The notes below the pieces were generated by a model, which worked only from the letters and a program-made list of their open reading frames with translations, had not been told where the DNA came from and made no database searches. The translations under genes were made by a program, and so were the position numbers. Shown here piece by piece: positions 35,628 to 45,400 of a stretch of DNA of 64,000 nucleotides. The stretch is from Dongia_B soli (GTDB lineage Bacteria > Pseudomonadota > Alphaproteobacteria > Dongiales > Dongiaceae): assembly GCF_034044715.1 (NCBI RefSeq), contig NZ_JAXCLW010000006.1, positions 1-64,000 on the forward strand, in the 5' to 3' direction. Position 1 is the stretch's first letter. The number at the start of each line of letters is the position of its first letter.

Positions 35628-36322
35628 GAGGGGACCTGTCGGTCCCCACCGACCAGGCAGCTTTGCTCTGTATCGATCTGCAGGAAGAGCATCGACTGGA
35701 TAAACGATATCTGGTGGCCGGTTTCGACCAGATCATCGGCAATGTCCGGCAATTGCAGCAGGTCGCCCGCTTCAGCGGCGTGACCGTGCTGCATGCTGCC
35801 TATATCGTCGAGTCCGGCAGTGGGGCTTCGGGCGGCGCGAAGATGCGCCGCTTCCATCCGGTGATGCCGGATGGAAGTTCGGCTTTCAGCGACAGCCGCA
35901 ATCCGCTTTCGGCGATCTGCAAGGAAGTGGCGCCGGTCGGCGAGGAGCTGGTCTTCGTGAAATCCGAAGCGAGCGCGCTCCGCAAGGGCAGGCTGGCTGA
36001 CGATCTCAAGCGGCGCGACATCGACTGGCTGTTCATCTGCGGTGTCTGGACCGAGGCCTGCATCGATGCGACGGTCAAGGATGCTGTCGATCTCGGCTTC
36101 CATGTCGTGCTGATCAAGGATGCTTGCGGCAGCGGCAATGAAACCATGCATCAGACCGGCATCCTCAATCTCGCCAACCGGCTCTATGGCGGCGCGGTGA
36201 CGACGACGGCTGGTGCCTGCCGCATGATGGCTGGAGAAAAAGTCGATAGCTGGATGGTTGAGGGATCGGTGCCAATTCGCTACACCTACGAAACTGCGGC
36301 GAGCATATACGACGCGCTTTGA
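35624..36322 (+). CDS. isochorismatase-family cysteine hydrolase
   Basis: The 232-aa protein carries the full catalytic triad D18 (ALLCIDLQEEH), K113 (LVFVKSEAS) and C146 (CGVWTEACIDATV) of the isochorismatase/N-carbamoylsarcosine-amidase fold. The family hydrolyses amides, ureido groups or vinyl ethers. Its start overlaps the stop of the M24 gene (ATGA), indicating translational coupling and a shared pathway, and the importer genes begin 42 bp later. A role in removing an amide or carbamoyl group from the imported compound is plausible but is inference. Confidence 0.92.
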   Translation: MRGDLSVPTDQAALLCIDLQEEHRLDKRYLVAGFDQIIGNVRQLQQVARFSGVTVLHAAYIVESGSGASGGAKMRRFHPVMPDGSSAFSDSRNPLSAICKEVAPVGEELVFVKSEASALRKGRLADDLKRRDIDWLFICGVWTEACIDATVKDAVDLGFHVVLIKDACGSGNETMHQTGILNLANRLYGGAVTTTAGACRMMAGEKVDSWMVEGSVPIRYTYETAASIYDAL

Positions 36323-36364
36323 CGCGACGGTGCTTGCCCTCAGCGAAATTGAGAGGCCGAGCTC

Positions 36365-37027
36365 ATGGAAACGCTTCAATTCGCTTATGATAACCTGAGC
36401 CTGATCGGCTCGCGCGCGCTGGAGCATATCGCCATCGTCGGCGTCGCGGTGTCGATCGCGGTGGTGACCGGGGTGCCGATCGGTCTTGCCATCACGCAAT
36501 CGAAGCGCGCCGCCGATTTCGTGCTGTATCTCGCCTCGATGCTGATCACGATACCCTCGATCGCGCTGTTCGGCCTGATGATCCCGCTTCTGTCGCCGAT
36601 CGGCTATGGCATAGGCTATGTGCCGGCGGTGATCGCCGTCATCCTCTATTCGCAGCTCCCCATCATCCGCAACACCTATACCGCCATCGCCGATGTCGAT
36701 CCGGCCTTGCGCGAAGCGGGGATCGGCATGGGGATGAGCGCGCTGCAACGCCTGCGCCAGGTGGAGATCCCGCTGGCCATGCCGGTGATCATGGCCGGCA
36801 TCCGCACGGCGGTGGTGATGAATATCGGCGTCACCGCCATCGCCGCCTATATCGGCGCCGGCGGGCTCGGCACCTTCATTTCGCGCGGCATCAGCCAGAC
36901 CGATCCGCGCCAGCTCATCACCGGTGCAGTCGCCGTGTCGATCCTGGCGATCGTCGTCGATCTCTGTCTCGCTTTCGTGCAGAAATTGCTGACGCCAAAG
37001 GGCCTGGCGACGGGAGCGGCGGCATGA
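36365..37027 (+). CDS. quaternary-amine-type ABC transporter, permease 1
   Basis: The 220-aa inner-membrane protein has about five to six helices and the BPD_transp_1 EAA loop (ADVDPALREAGIGMGMSALQRLRQVEIPLAMPVIMAG), in the OpuCB/OsmW/YehW style. It should form one half of the translocation pore, paired with the permease at 38136. The stop overlaps the ATPase start by four bases. Confidence 0.92.
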   Translation: METLQFAYDNLSLIGSRALEHIAIVGVAVSIAVVTGVPIGLAITQSKRAADFVLYLASMLITIPSIALFGLMIPLLSPIGYGIGYVPAVIAVILYSQLPIIRNTYTAIADVDPALREAGIGMGMSALQRLRQVEIPLAMPVIMAGIRTAVVMNIGVTAIAAYIGAGGLGTFISRGISQTDPRQLITGAVAVSILAIVVDLCLAFVQKLLTPKGLATGAAA

Positions 37028-38139
37028 TCCGGCTGGAAAACCTCACCAAGACCTTCGGCACGCCCGGCAGCGGCATCACGGCGGTCGACCGTGTCAGTTT
37101 CGAAGTGCCGGAAGGCGAGATCTGCGTGCTCCTCGGCCCCTCGGGTTGCGGCAAGACGACGACCATGAAGATGATCAACCGGCTGATCGAACCGACCAGC
37201 GGCAAGGTCTTCATCGACGGCAAGGATGTGACGCATATCGATCCGATCCAGCTCCGCCGCTCGATCGGCTATGTGATCCAGCAGATCGGTCTCTTTCCTA
37301 ACAAGACCGTGGCGGACAATATCTGCGTGGTGCCGGATCTGCTGGGCTGGGACCGCAAGAAATCGCGGGCCCGCGCCGCCGAGCTGCTGGAGATGGTCGG
37401 GTTACAGCCCGATACCTTCCTGAAGCGCTATCCGAAAGAGCTTTCCGGCGGGCAGCAGCAGCGTGTCGGCGTGCTGCGCGCACTCGCCGCCGATGCGCCA
37501 GTCATGCTGATGGATGAGCCTTTCGGCGCCATCGACCCGATCAACCGCGAGGTGATCCAGGACGAATTCCTGCGCATGCAGAAGACTTTGCGCAAGACCG
37601 TCATCTTCGTCTCGCATGATCTGGACGAGGCGGTGAAGATGGCCGACAAGATCGCCATCTTCCGCGCCGGCCGGCTGGAGCAATTCGCTTCCCCCGAACA
37701 TCTCCTTTCCAATCCGGCGACGCCCTTCATCGAGACCTTCCTCGGCAGCGACCGCTCGCTAAAGCTGTTGCGCCTGGTGCAGGTGGAAGATGCCATGCTG
37801 GCGCCGGCCGATACGGTGCGGCCCGATGATCCGGTTTCGACGGCGCGCGATCTGATGAGCAAGAGCGGCCATCCGGCCATCATCATGAGCAATGGCGAGG
37901 GCCATCCTGGCGGCATCATCCTCGCCAATCGTATAGCGGGGCAGGGCTTTTGCCGCGACGCGGCCGAGCCGGTGCGGGCGACGGTGCCGGTCAAATCGGA
38001 CCTGCGCAGCGCGGTCGCCCTGATGTTCACCCATGACATGCCGGTGATCCCTTGCGTCGATGAGGAAGGCCGGTTGCAGGGCGTGCTGACCTACCGCTCG
38101 ATCGTCCGCAGTCTGGCCAGCTCGAAGATCGCCGCATGA
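37024..38139 (+). CDS. quaternary-amine-type ABC transporter ATPase with CBS pair
   Basis: The 371-aa protein has Walker A GPSGCGKTTTMKMI, signature LSGGQQQRVGVLRAL, Walker B PVMLMDEPFGAID and the H-loop VSHDLDEAVKMADKIA, followed by a C-terminal CBS domain pair (about residues 255-365, VSTARDLMSKSGHPAIIMSN and DMPVIPCVDEEGRLQGVLTYRSIV). OpuCA/ProV-type ATPases carry such CBS domains as ionic-strength or nucleotide sensors. It energises the importer. Both ends overlap the flanking permease genes by four bases. Confidence 0.95.
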   Translation: MIRLENLTKTFGTPGSGITAVDRVSFEVPEGEICVLLGPSGCGKTTTMKMINRLIEPTSGKVFIDGKDVTHIDPIQLRRSIGYVIQQIGLFPNKTVADNICVVPDLLGWDRKKSRARAAELLEMVGLQPDTFLKRYPKELSGGQQQRVGVLRALAADAPVMLMDEPFGAIDPINREVIQDEFLRMQKTLRKTVIFVSHDLDEAVKMADKIAIFRAGRLEQFASPEHLLSNPATPFIETFLGSDRSLKLLRLVQVEDAMLAPADTVRPDDPVSTARDLMSKSGHPAIIMSNGEGHPGGIILANRIAGQGFCRDAAEPVRATVPVKSDLRSAVALMFTHDMPVIPCVDEEGRLQGVLTYRSIVRSLASSKIAA

Positions 38140-38924
38140 GCGATGTCAGCGTCGATAAGGTCGCCGGGGCGGCGCCCCGTCTGGCGCTGCGGGGCGGCAC
38201 GGGCAGGGCATACAAGCTGGGGCGGCTCATTCCCTGGCTGGTGCTGATTATTGCCGTCGGTACCTGGTGGTTCACCAGCGATATGCCGGAAGACATCCTG
38301 ACCTATCAGGAAGATATCATTTTTCTCGGCGGCCAGCATATCGCGCTCGTTGCCTATGCCGGCGGTCTCGCGCTCGTCACCGGGATTCCGGCTGGCATCA
38401 TCCTCTCGCGTCCGGCCTTTCGCCGCACCGCCGAGATTGCGCTGCAGGTCTTCAATCTCGGCAGCACCATTCCGACCCTCGCCATCATCGCGCTCTGCAT
38501 GACGGCGCTCGGCATCGGCACCCTACCGGCGGTCTTCGGCCTGTGGATGGCGACCTTGCTGCCGATCGTGCGCAACACCTATGCCGGTTTGCGCAACGTA
38601 CCGAAGATGCTGATCGAGGCGGCGCAAGGCATGGGCATGACGCCGCGGCAGATCTTCTGGCGCGTCGAATTTCCCAATGCGCTCTTCGTCATTTTCAGCG
38701 GCATCCGCACCGCGCTGGCGATCTGCGTCGGCACGGCGCCGCTGGCTTTCCTGATCGGCGCGGGTGGGCTCGGCGAACTCATTTTCACCGGCATCGCGCT
38801 CGATGAATTGCCGATGCTGCTGGCCGGCGTCATTCCGACGGCGCTGCTCGCCGTGCTGACCGACTTCGTTATCGGGCTGCTGCAATACTGGCTGGTGCCG
38901 AAAGGAATAAATCCGCTTCGCTGA
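38136..38924 (+). CDS. quaternary-amine-type ABC transporter, permease 2
   Basis: The 262-aa protein has an N-terminal helix (residues about 29-46), a hydrophilic loop and five further helices with the EAA loop YAGLRNVPKMLIEAAQGMGMTPRQIFWRVEFPNALFVIFSG. It resembles OpuCD/YehY. It shares only family-level similarity with permease 1, so the pore is a heterodimer. Confidence 0.92.
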   Translation: MSDVSVDKVAGAAPRLALRGGTGRAYKLGRLIPWLVLIIAVGTWWFTSDMPEDILTYQEDIIFLGGQHIALVAYAGGLALVTGIPAGIILSRPAFRRTAEIALQVFNLGSTIPTLAIIALCMTALGIGTLPAVFGLWMATLLPIVRNTYAGLRNVPKMLIEAAQGMGMTPRQIFWRVEFPNALFVIFSGIRTALAICVGTAPLAFLIGAGGLGELIFTGIALDELPMLLAGVIPTALLAVLTDFVIGLLQYWLVPKGINPLR

Positions 38925-38959
38925 CAATTAAAACAACTTGATCAACAGGGAGGACCAAG

Positions 38960-39868
38960 ATGATCAATTTTAAGAAACTGACCACTGCTTTCATGGCCAT
39001 GGCCGCCGCCTGTACCCTCGGTGCCGGCCTCGGTGCTTCGAGCGCCAGCGCCAAGGATATCCGCATCGGCGGCAAGGATTTCACCGAACAGCTCATCATG
39101 GCGGAGATCACCAAGCAGCTCCTGCAAAGCAAGGGCTATAATGTGGTCAAGAATGACGGCATGGGCACGAAGATCGTCCGCGCCGCTTTGGAGAATGGCG
39201 AGATCGACATGTACTGGGAATATACCGGTACCTCGCTGATCACCTTCAACAAGGTGAAGGACAAGCTCTCGCCGGAACAGACCTATGAGAAGGTGAAGGA
39301 GCTTGACGCCAAGAAGGGCCTGGTCTGGCTGATGCCCTCCAAGGCCAACAACACCTATGCCATGGCGATCCGCCCGGATAATCCGAAGACCAATGGCATG
39401 CAGACGATCTCCGACATGGCGGCCTCCTATAGTGCCGGCAAGCCGCTGGTGATGGGCACCACGGCGGAATTCCCGAAGCGTCCGGATGGTCTGCTGGGTT
39501 TGCAGAAGGTCTATAGTTTTGAAGCCGGGCGCGAGAACGTGAAGCCGATGAATCTGGGCCTGGCCTATCAGGCGCTGGGCCAGGGCGATCTCGATGTGGT
39601 CTCCGCCCAGGCGACCGACGGCATGATCGCCGCCATGCATCTGAAGCTCTTGAAGGACGACAAGAACTTCTTCCCCAACTATGCGCTGACCCCGGTGGTG
39701 CGCAAGGACTTCCTGGATAAAAACCCGGACGTGAAGGACATCCTGGAATCGGTTTCGGCCAAGCTGACCGATGATGAGATGCAGAAGCTGAACGGCGAGG
39801 TCGATGTCAACAAGAAGACCATCGAAGCCGTGGCCACCGAATTCCTGAAATCCAATAACCTGATGTAA
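38960..39868 (+). CDS. ABC transporter substrate-binding protein 1, glycine betaine/OsmF type
   Basis: The 302-aa protein has a Sec signal peptide (KKLTTAFMAMAAACTLGAGLGASSASA, cleavage near residue 31) and the OpuAC-like fold with IRIGGKDFTEQLIMAEITKQLL and MYWEYTGTSLITF, as in OsmF/OpuCC proteins that bind betaines, choline or carnitine. It presents substrate to the permease pair in the periplasm. AGGGAGG precedes the ATG. A close paralogue follows 13 bp downstream. Confidence 0.92.
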   Translation: MINFKKLTTAFMAMAAACTLGAGLGASSASAKDIRIGGKDFTEQLIMAEITKQLLQSKGYNVVKNDGMGTKIVRAALENGEIDMYWEYTGTSLITFNKVKDKLSPEQTYEKVKELDAKKGLVWLMPSKANNTYAMAIRPDNPKTNGMQTISDMAASYSAGKPLVMGTTAEFPKRPDGLLGLQKVYSFEAGRENVKPMNLGLAYQALGQGDLDVVSAQATDGMIAAMHLKLLKDDKNFFPNYALTPVVRKDFLDKNPDVKDILESVSAKLTDDEMQKLNGEVDVNKKTIEAVATEFLKSNNLM

Positions 39869-39881
39869 GGAGGCCAGCCCG

Positions 39882-40790
39882 ATGCGCTATCTCAAACGGA
39901 TTGGTGCGATAGCGCTATCGGCGCTCCTCTGCTTCGGCCCGGCTTTGTTCGGCTCCAGCGTGGCGGTGCAGGCCGCCTCGCTGACGGTCGGCGGCAAGGA
40001 TTTCACCGAACAATTCCTGATGGCCGAGATGACCAAGCAATTGCTGGAAAGCAAGGGCTACGAGGTCGACAAGAAGGACGGCATGGGCAGCAATATCGTC
40101 CGCGCCGCGCTGGAAAGCGGCGAGGTCGATCTCTATTGGGAATATACCGGCACTTCGCTGATCACCTTCAACAAGGTGACCGATAAGCTCTCGCCGGAAG
40201 CGACCTATGAGAAGGTCAGGGAACTCGACGGCAAGAAGGGCCTGGTCTGGCTGAAGCCATCCAAGGCCAATGACACTTATGCCCTGGCGATCCGCAAGGG
40301 CAATCCCAAGACCGACGGCATGGTGACGATCTCCGATCTCGCCGCCGCCTATAACGCCGGCAAGAAGCCGCTGATGGCGACCACCGCCGAATTCACCAAG
40401 CGCGAAGACGGGCTGCTCGGCCTGCAGAAGACCTATGGCTTCAAGGCGGGCAGGGCCAATATCCGCCCGATCGAGATCGGCCTGGTCTATCCGGCGCTCG
40501 GCAATGGCGATGTCGACATCGCGGTGGTCGGCGCGACCGATGGCCGGGTCGCGGCGATGAAGCTGATCCTGCTGAAAGACGACAAGAACTTCTTTCCGAA
40601 TTACGCCATGGTGCCGGTGGTGCGCAAGGAAACGCTGGACGCGCATCCCGATCTGCAAGGCATCCTGGAAGCGCTCGCCGACAAGCTCGACGATGCCACC
40701 ATGCAGAAACTCAACGGCGAGGTCGATGTCGAGCGCAAATCGATCCATGACGTCGCCACCGAGTTCCTCAAGGCGCAGGGATTGATCTAG
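39882..40790 (+). CDS. ABC transporter substrate-binding protein 2, paralogue of the first
   Basis: The 302-aa protein matches its upstream neighbour almost end to end (LTVGGKDFTEQFLMAEMTKQ, LYWEYTGTSLITFNKVTDKLSP, DKKNFFPNYA-type blocks) and has its own signal peptide ending AVQAAS. The two clearly arose by tandem duplication and have since diverged, most around the ligand-contact regions (LAYQALGQGDLDVVSAQATDG versus LVYPALGNGDVDIAVVGATDG), which suggests two related ligands for one permease. AGGAGG precedes the ATG. Confidence 0.92.
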   Translation: MRYLKRIGAIALSALLCFGPALFGSSVAVQAASLTVGGKDFTEQFLMAEMTKQLLESKGYEVDKKDGMGSNIVRAALESGEVDLYWEYTGTSLITFNKVTDKLSPEATYEKVRELDGKKGLVWLKPSKANDTYALAIRKGNPKTDGMVTISDLAAAYNAGKKPLMATTAEFTKREDGLLGLQKTYGFKAGRANIRPIEIGLVYPALGNGDVDIAVVGATDGRVAAMKLILLKDDKNFFPNYAMVPVVRKETLDAHPDLQGILEALADKLDDATMQKLNGEVDVERKSIHDVATEFLKAQGLI

Positions 40791-40810
40791 GGCGGGCGAC
40801 CGTCGCCCTT

Positions 40811-40862
40811 GGACTTGATCGCCGTCGGCGCAGGCCGACCTTCGTCGGCGGGGTCCATCGTT
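40811..40862. repeat. degenerate REP with an inserted second palindrome
   Basis: The REP core GGACTTGATC and its right end GGGTCCATCG are separated by about 30 bp containing GTCGGC-GCAG-GCCGAC followed by a further GTCGGC. The REP's own pairing arm is missing. It lies about 20 bp after the importer operon and may act as its terminator. Confidence 0.6.
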
Positions 40863-40915
40863 GCGGCTGACGAGCGGTGTCTGTATCGGAGGAGCTGCTC
40901 TGAGGACGATCCGGC

Positions 40916-41593
40916 TTACCTCGGGGCGGTCTGCGGATAAGCGAGATGGCCAGCTTTAATCCAAAGCTTGCAGCCGCTCTTACCCGCGTGCGCTTTCAGG
41001 GCCGCGCCCGCCGGCAGGCGAAGCCAGGATTGCGTTTCGAACATCTCGCCGTCCTCCTCGAAGCTGCCGTCCAGCACCAGTAGTTCCATGCCGCCTGGAA
41101 GCGGGAGGGCGATCTCAGCATGCGCTGCCCACTTTTCCAGGCGGACATCTTCCCGATCGTCATGGAACAGTGGCAGGAGGCCGACACCTGGCCGATCCGA
41201 TGCAGGCGAAAAAGCGGCGGTGGCAGTATCGAGGCGCAGATTTGTGCGATCGCCGGGATCGAACTGCCAGAGTTTCACGAAGATGGTGCAGCCCAGATCG
41301 GAACCGGGCTTATGCTGCGTGGTTGGCGGGTTACGCACATAGCTGCCGGCGGGAAAGTCGCCGTGCTCGTCCTGGAACACGCCCTCGATCACCAGAAACT
41401 CCTCGCCGCCGCCATGGGTATGCGGTGCGAAATGCGAATTCGGCGCATAGCGCACGATACTCGTGGCACGCGCCACTTCGTCGCCGATGCGATCCAGCAT
41501 GCGGCGCTCGACGCCAGGGATCGGCGAGGGAATCCAGGGAAGCCGCGCGGCGTGAACTGCGGCGCGCCGGGAAAAATCGGCATTCACTTCCAT
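40916..41593 (-). CDS. ChrR-like double-cupin protein
   Basis: The 225-aa protein has two cupin repeats. The first has the metal motif HFAPHTHGGGEEFLVIEG and a later TTQHKPGS histidine; the second (GMELLVLDGSFEEDGEMF) lacks the histidines. This is the layout of the ChrR cupin domain, but the N-terminal zinc anti-sigma domain is absent, so it is probably an enzyme-like or stress cupin. ATG 41593 has GGGAGG six bases upstream. It is convergent with the ABC operon. Confidence 0.88.
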   Translation of the reverse strand: MEVNADFSRRAAVHAARLPWIPSPIPGVERRMLDRIGDEVARATSIVRYAPNSHFAPHTHGGGEEFLVIEGVFQDEHGDFPAGSYVRNPPTTQHKPGSDLGCTIFVKLWQFDPGDRTNLRLDTATAAFSPASDRPGVGLLPLFHDDREDVRLEKWAAHAEIALPLPGGMELLVLDGSFEEDGEMFETQSWLRLPAGAALKAHAGKSGCKLWIKAGHLAYPQTAPR

Positions 41594-42072
41594 ATTCGCC
41601 TCCCGTCTGAGATGCGCCCGTATCTCCGCACCAGCATAATCCTGAATTCGGCAGGTGGATATGCGTCTCGTCATAGACATCCTTTTGACCGTATGTCCGG
41701 CTTCACCATGGACCCTCGGGTCAAGCCCGAGGGTGACAACCTTGTTTGTCGGTGAAAGCCGTGCGAGACCATTGACGTGGCTTATTAGCAACGGCGCCAG
41801 TTATCGCAGGATGCCCAAGGCCAACTCCGCTTGTCACCCTCGGACTTGATCCGAGGATCCATCGTTGCGGCTGATGATTGGCGGCTGCATCGCGCTCGGT
41901 CGTCGCGCTGGCTGACGTTATACGCGGCTTTCACCACGGACCCTCGGGCCAAGCCCGAGGGTGACAAGCGAGTAGAGAGTGAGGCTGTGCGAGACCACTG
42001 ACGGAGGGTGACAACCTTGTTTGTCGTTGCAGCCGTGCGAGACCATCGACGGTGACTTGGCCGATGGCGCCG
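41594..42072. repeat. spacer with three REP palindromes
   Basis: Palindromes lie at about 41706-41738, 41832-41863 and 41934-41968. A fragment GGGTGACAACCTTGTTTGTCG occurs at 41731 and again at 42005 without its palindrome, showing a partly deleted copy. No gene was seen. Confidence 0.85.
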
Positions 42073-42471
42073 CTATGCCCGCTGCTTGATCGCTTGCAGG
42101 ATGCCCTGGATGAGATCGCTCGGCATGACCGGCTTGCGCAGGAGGATTGCGTCCGGCAGCTTCGCGCGCATATCCGCTGACAAATCCTGGCCGCTGCAGA
42201 AGATGAAGGGGATGTTGTCGTCGTTCAGGCGCAGGGCGATCTCATAGGTGGTACCGTTGCCGACGCGTATATCCAGCACCGCGGCGGTGTAGCCTTGTCC
42301 ATCGAGATTGGCCATCGCCTCGCGGCGGGTGGTCAAGAGTTCGACATTCTCCGCGCCGGCATCCAGCAAAGTGGCTTCCATATCGAGTGCAATCAGAACC
42401 TCATCCTCGATGATGAGGAGTCTTTCACCGTCCAGGGGCAAGCGGTTGGAATTCGGCACTGTTCGGTCCAC
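42073..42471 (-). CDS. single-domain response regulator
   Basis: The 132-aa protein is a lone receiver domain: LLIIEDEVLIALDMEA acidic pocket, D67 phospho-acceptor in AAVLDIRVGNG, and K in LLRKPVMP. It has no output domain. Its first 47 bp overlap the 3' end of the CheB-CheR-HWE kinase in another frame, so the two are translationally coupled and form a phosphorelay pair, as is common for HWE kinases of alphaproteobacteria. Confidence 0.92.
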   Translation of the reverse strand: MDRTVPNSNRLPLDGERLLIIEDEVLIALDMEATLLDAGAENVELLTTRREAMANLDGQGYTAAVLDIRVGNGTTYEIALRLNDDNIPFIFCSGQDLSADMRAKLPDAILLRKPVMPSDLIQGILQAIKQRA

Positions 42472-45400
42472 TTTCCGGCAGTTTCAGCTCTATTTCGTAG
42501 ACCACACCTTGCGGCCGATAATCGATATTCACGTTTGCCCCCGGGAGGGCCTTGGTGATTAGCGAGGTGCCAAAGCCTTCTTTGGCAGCCGGGACGACGA
42601 TTGGTCCGTCATGTTCTTCCCAGGTGACGCTTAAATGTTGCTGCTCGCTTTGCTTGTCGACATGCCATTTCAGGTCAACGTGGCCCTTCTGGTTTGAAAA
42701 CGCGCCGTATTTGGCCGCGTTTGTTGCCAGTTCGTGAAAGATAAGCCCAAAAGGCGTCGCCAGTTCCGATGGCAGAATCACTTTTTCGCCTTGGATTGAA
42801 AGTCGGTTCGGGTCGACCAGATAGGCCTTTAATTGAGCCCGGGCCATGGCGCCGAGTTCGGCCCCTTCCCAATAGGAGTTCATCAGCAGGGTATGGGCCT
42901 GATTGAGCGCCATCAAGCGGCCGTCGAAACGTTTCAGAAAGTCCTGGCCCGACTCCGATGTCCGCATCGTCTGGCGCGCCATGGCTTGCACCACGGATAA
43001 CGTATTCTTGACCCTGTGGCTGAGTTCATGCATCAGCAATTGCTGCCGCTGCTCCCAGCATTTCCGGTCGGTGATGTCGAAGGTGTTCTCCAGCACCAGT
43101 TTGCAATCGCCGATCGTTACCATTTCGATGCGGCTTTCCACGGTAAGGATTCGGCCGTCCTTGGTGCGATGCTGCAACTCGCCGGACCAATTGCCATTTT
43201 TCAACAACGCTTCCTTGACCGCGTTGAAGGAAGACCCCGGCACCACTGTCTGCAACATGACTTCCTTACGCTGCCCGATCGCCTCTTCGCGCGTATAGCC
43301 GTAGAGTTCTTCGCTGCCGCGGTTCCACTGGATGATGCCGTCATCAAAGTTCCAGACGAAGATCGGCGAGCGCGAGAGATTGACGATACGCGCTTCCTGG
43401 CGCAGGCGTTCTTCGCTATGGCGCAAGGCTTGCTCAGCCCGGAGCCGGCGCGTGATGTCGACGAAAGTCGCGACCACGCCATCAATCTTGTCATCCATCG
43501 TGCGGTACGGGCGCATGCGCACCAGATACCAGCCGTCATTGCGGCTTTTTACCTCATGCTCGATCGGGGTCAGATCTCGCAAAACTTCACGAGCATGGTC
43601 CGCCAGGCTGTCATAATCGAGCCGATGGGTGAAATCCGTAATCGGCCGGCCCTCGTCATTCGAGGTGATGTTGAAAATCTCGGTCATGCGCGGCGTGAAA
43701 CGCTTGATGCGCAGCGAGGGGTCAAGGAACAGGGTGCCCACATCGGTCGCCGCCATCAGATTTTGCAGATCGCTATGGGCGCGGGAGACGCTTTCCAGTT
43801 TCAACTTCAGCTCGCTATTGACTGTCTGCAGTTCCTCGTTCATCGACTGCAGCTCTTCCTTGCTGGTCTCCAGCTCCTCCGAGGTCGAGCGGTATTCCTC
43901 GTTGATCGACTGCAGCTCCTCATTCGCGGCGCGCAATTCCTCAGTCGCGGCCTCGGAATCCTCGCGCATGACCCGAAGCTGGCTTTGCGCCAATTGCAGT
44001 TCCTCCTGCAATTGCTGCAGTTGCTCCAGGCCGGGACTTCGATCATTCAATTCCGGGACGTCGCCGATACTTTCCACCGGTCCGCCTTCGATGAACAGGA
44101 CCAGCGCATGGGTTGCCGGGCCCTCTTCCTGAGGCACGGGTTTGACATGCAGATAAACCCGGTTGAGCGAGGTGTCGAACTGGACCGGAATCGGCAATGT
44201 CAAGGTCGGCTCGCCACGTTCAAAGGCCCGGTGCAGGGCAGAGCGCAGGTCGAAACGCAATTCCGGTCGTACCAGTTCGCTGGCATCAATGGAGATCGGC
44301 CCGCCTGATGGCTGCAGGTAGCGGCCCGCACTATCGGACAAGTGTATGGCGCGATGCGTATCCTCAACCAGCATGCTGGGCGGCGCGATGCGTTCAAGCA
44401 TCTGCCGGTGGAGGGCGGCATCGCTGATATTGTCCGTTGTTCGGACGCGGCGCGGCTGCACATCGCCATGATCAGCGGTCCGGCCGGCATTCATGATGAT
44501 GGGCAGGAAATAACGCCGATCGCGCGAATTGCCGACCGGCTGATAGATGCGGAAATCCCGGTCGACCGGCCGGAACGATCCATTCGGGTAATCGGCATTT
44601 TCCGATGTGCCGAGAAACAGGAAGCCGCTCGGAAGCAAGGCATAGTGGAAAATGTTGCAGACCTGCTGCTGCAGATCGCGGTCGAGATAGATCAGCAGAT
44701 TGCGGCAGGAGATCAGATCCAGCCGGGAAAAGGGGGGATCGCGCAGCACGCTATGGCTCGCGAAGAGCACGATGTCGCGTAATTCGCGGCGCACACGGTA
44801 ATGATCGCCCTCGCGCAGGAAGAACCGCCGGAGCCGCTCGTCGCTCAGATCCGCTTCGATCGTGGCGGGAAAACGGCCCTCGCGGGCGGAGGCCAAAGCG
44901 CCGGCATCGAGATCGGTGCCGAATACCAGGATTTCCGGGCGTAAGTCGCGGCGGCTGGCTTCCTCCAGCAGCAATATGCCGATCGTATAGGCTTCTTCGC
45001 CGGTCGCGCAGCCCGGTACCCAGACGCGGATCGTGTCACTGGCGCTCTTGCCTTCGAACAACCGTGGCATGACCTGCTGTGCCAGTGCATTGAAGGATTT
45101 CGGATCGCGGAAGAAAGTTGTGACCGAGATCAGGAAATCGCCGAACAGGGCCACAGCCTCTTCGACATTCTCCCGCAGGTAATTGTAATAGTCCGCAAGC
45201 GATTCCTTTTGCGCGATCTGGGCCCGGCGGGCGATGCGGCGCAAAACGGTGGCGCGCTTGTATTGCGAGAAATCATGTCCTGTCCGGACCCGGACGTGGG
45301 ACAGGATGCGGCGGATCGATTCATCTTCGGCTTCCCGGACCTCGGCTGGCTTGATTTGATCGCGGCTATGCAGCAAGTCGATCAGCCGTTGGCCCATCTC

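Noticed and set aside
43016..44308. 430-aa plus-strand open frame
   Set aside because: Antisense to the CheB-CheR-HWE kinase; composition typical of shadow frames.
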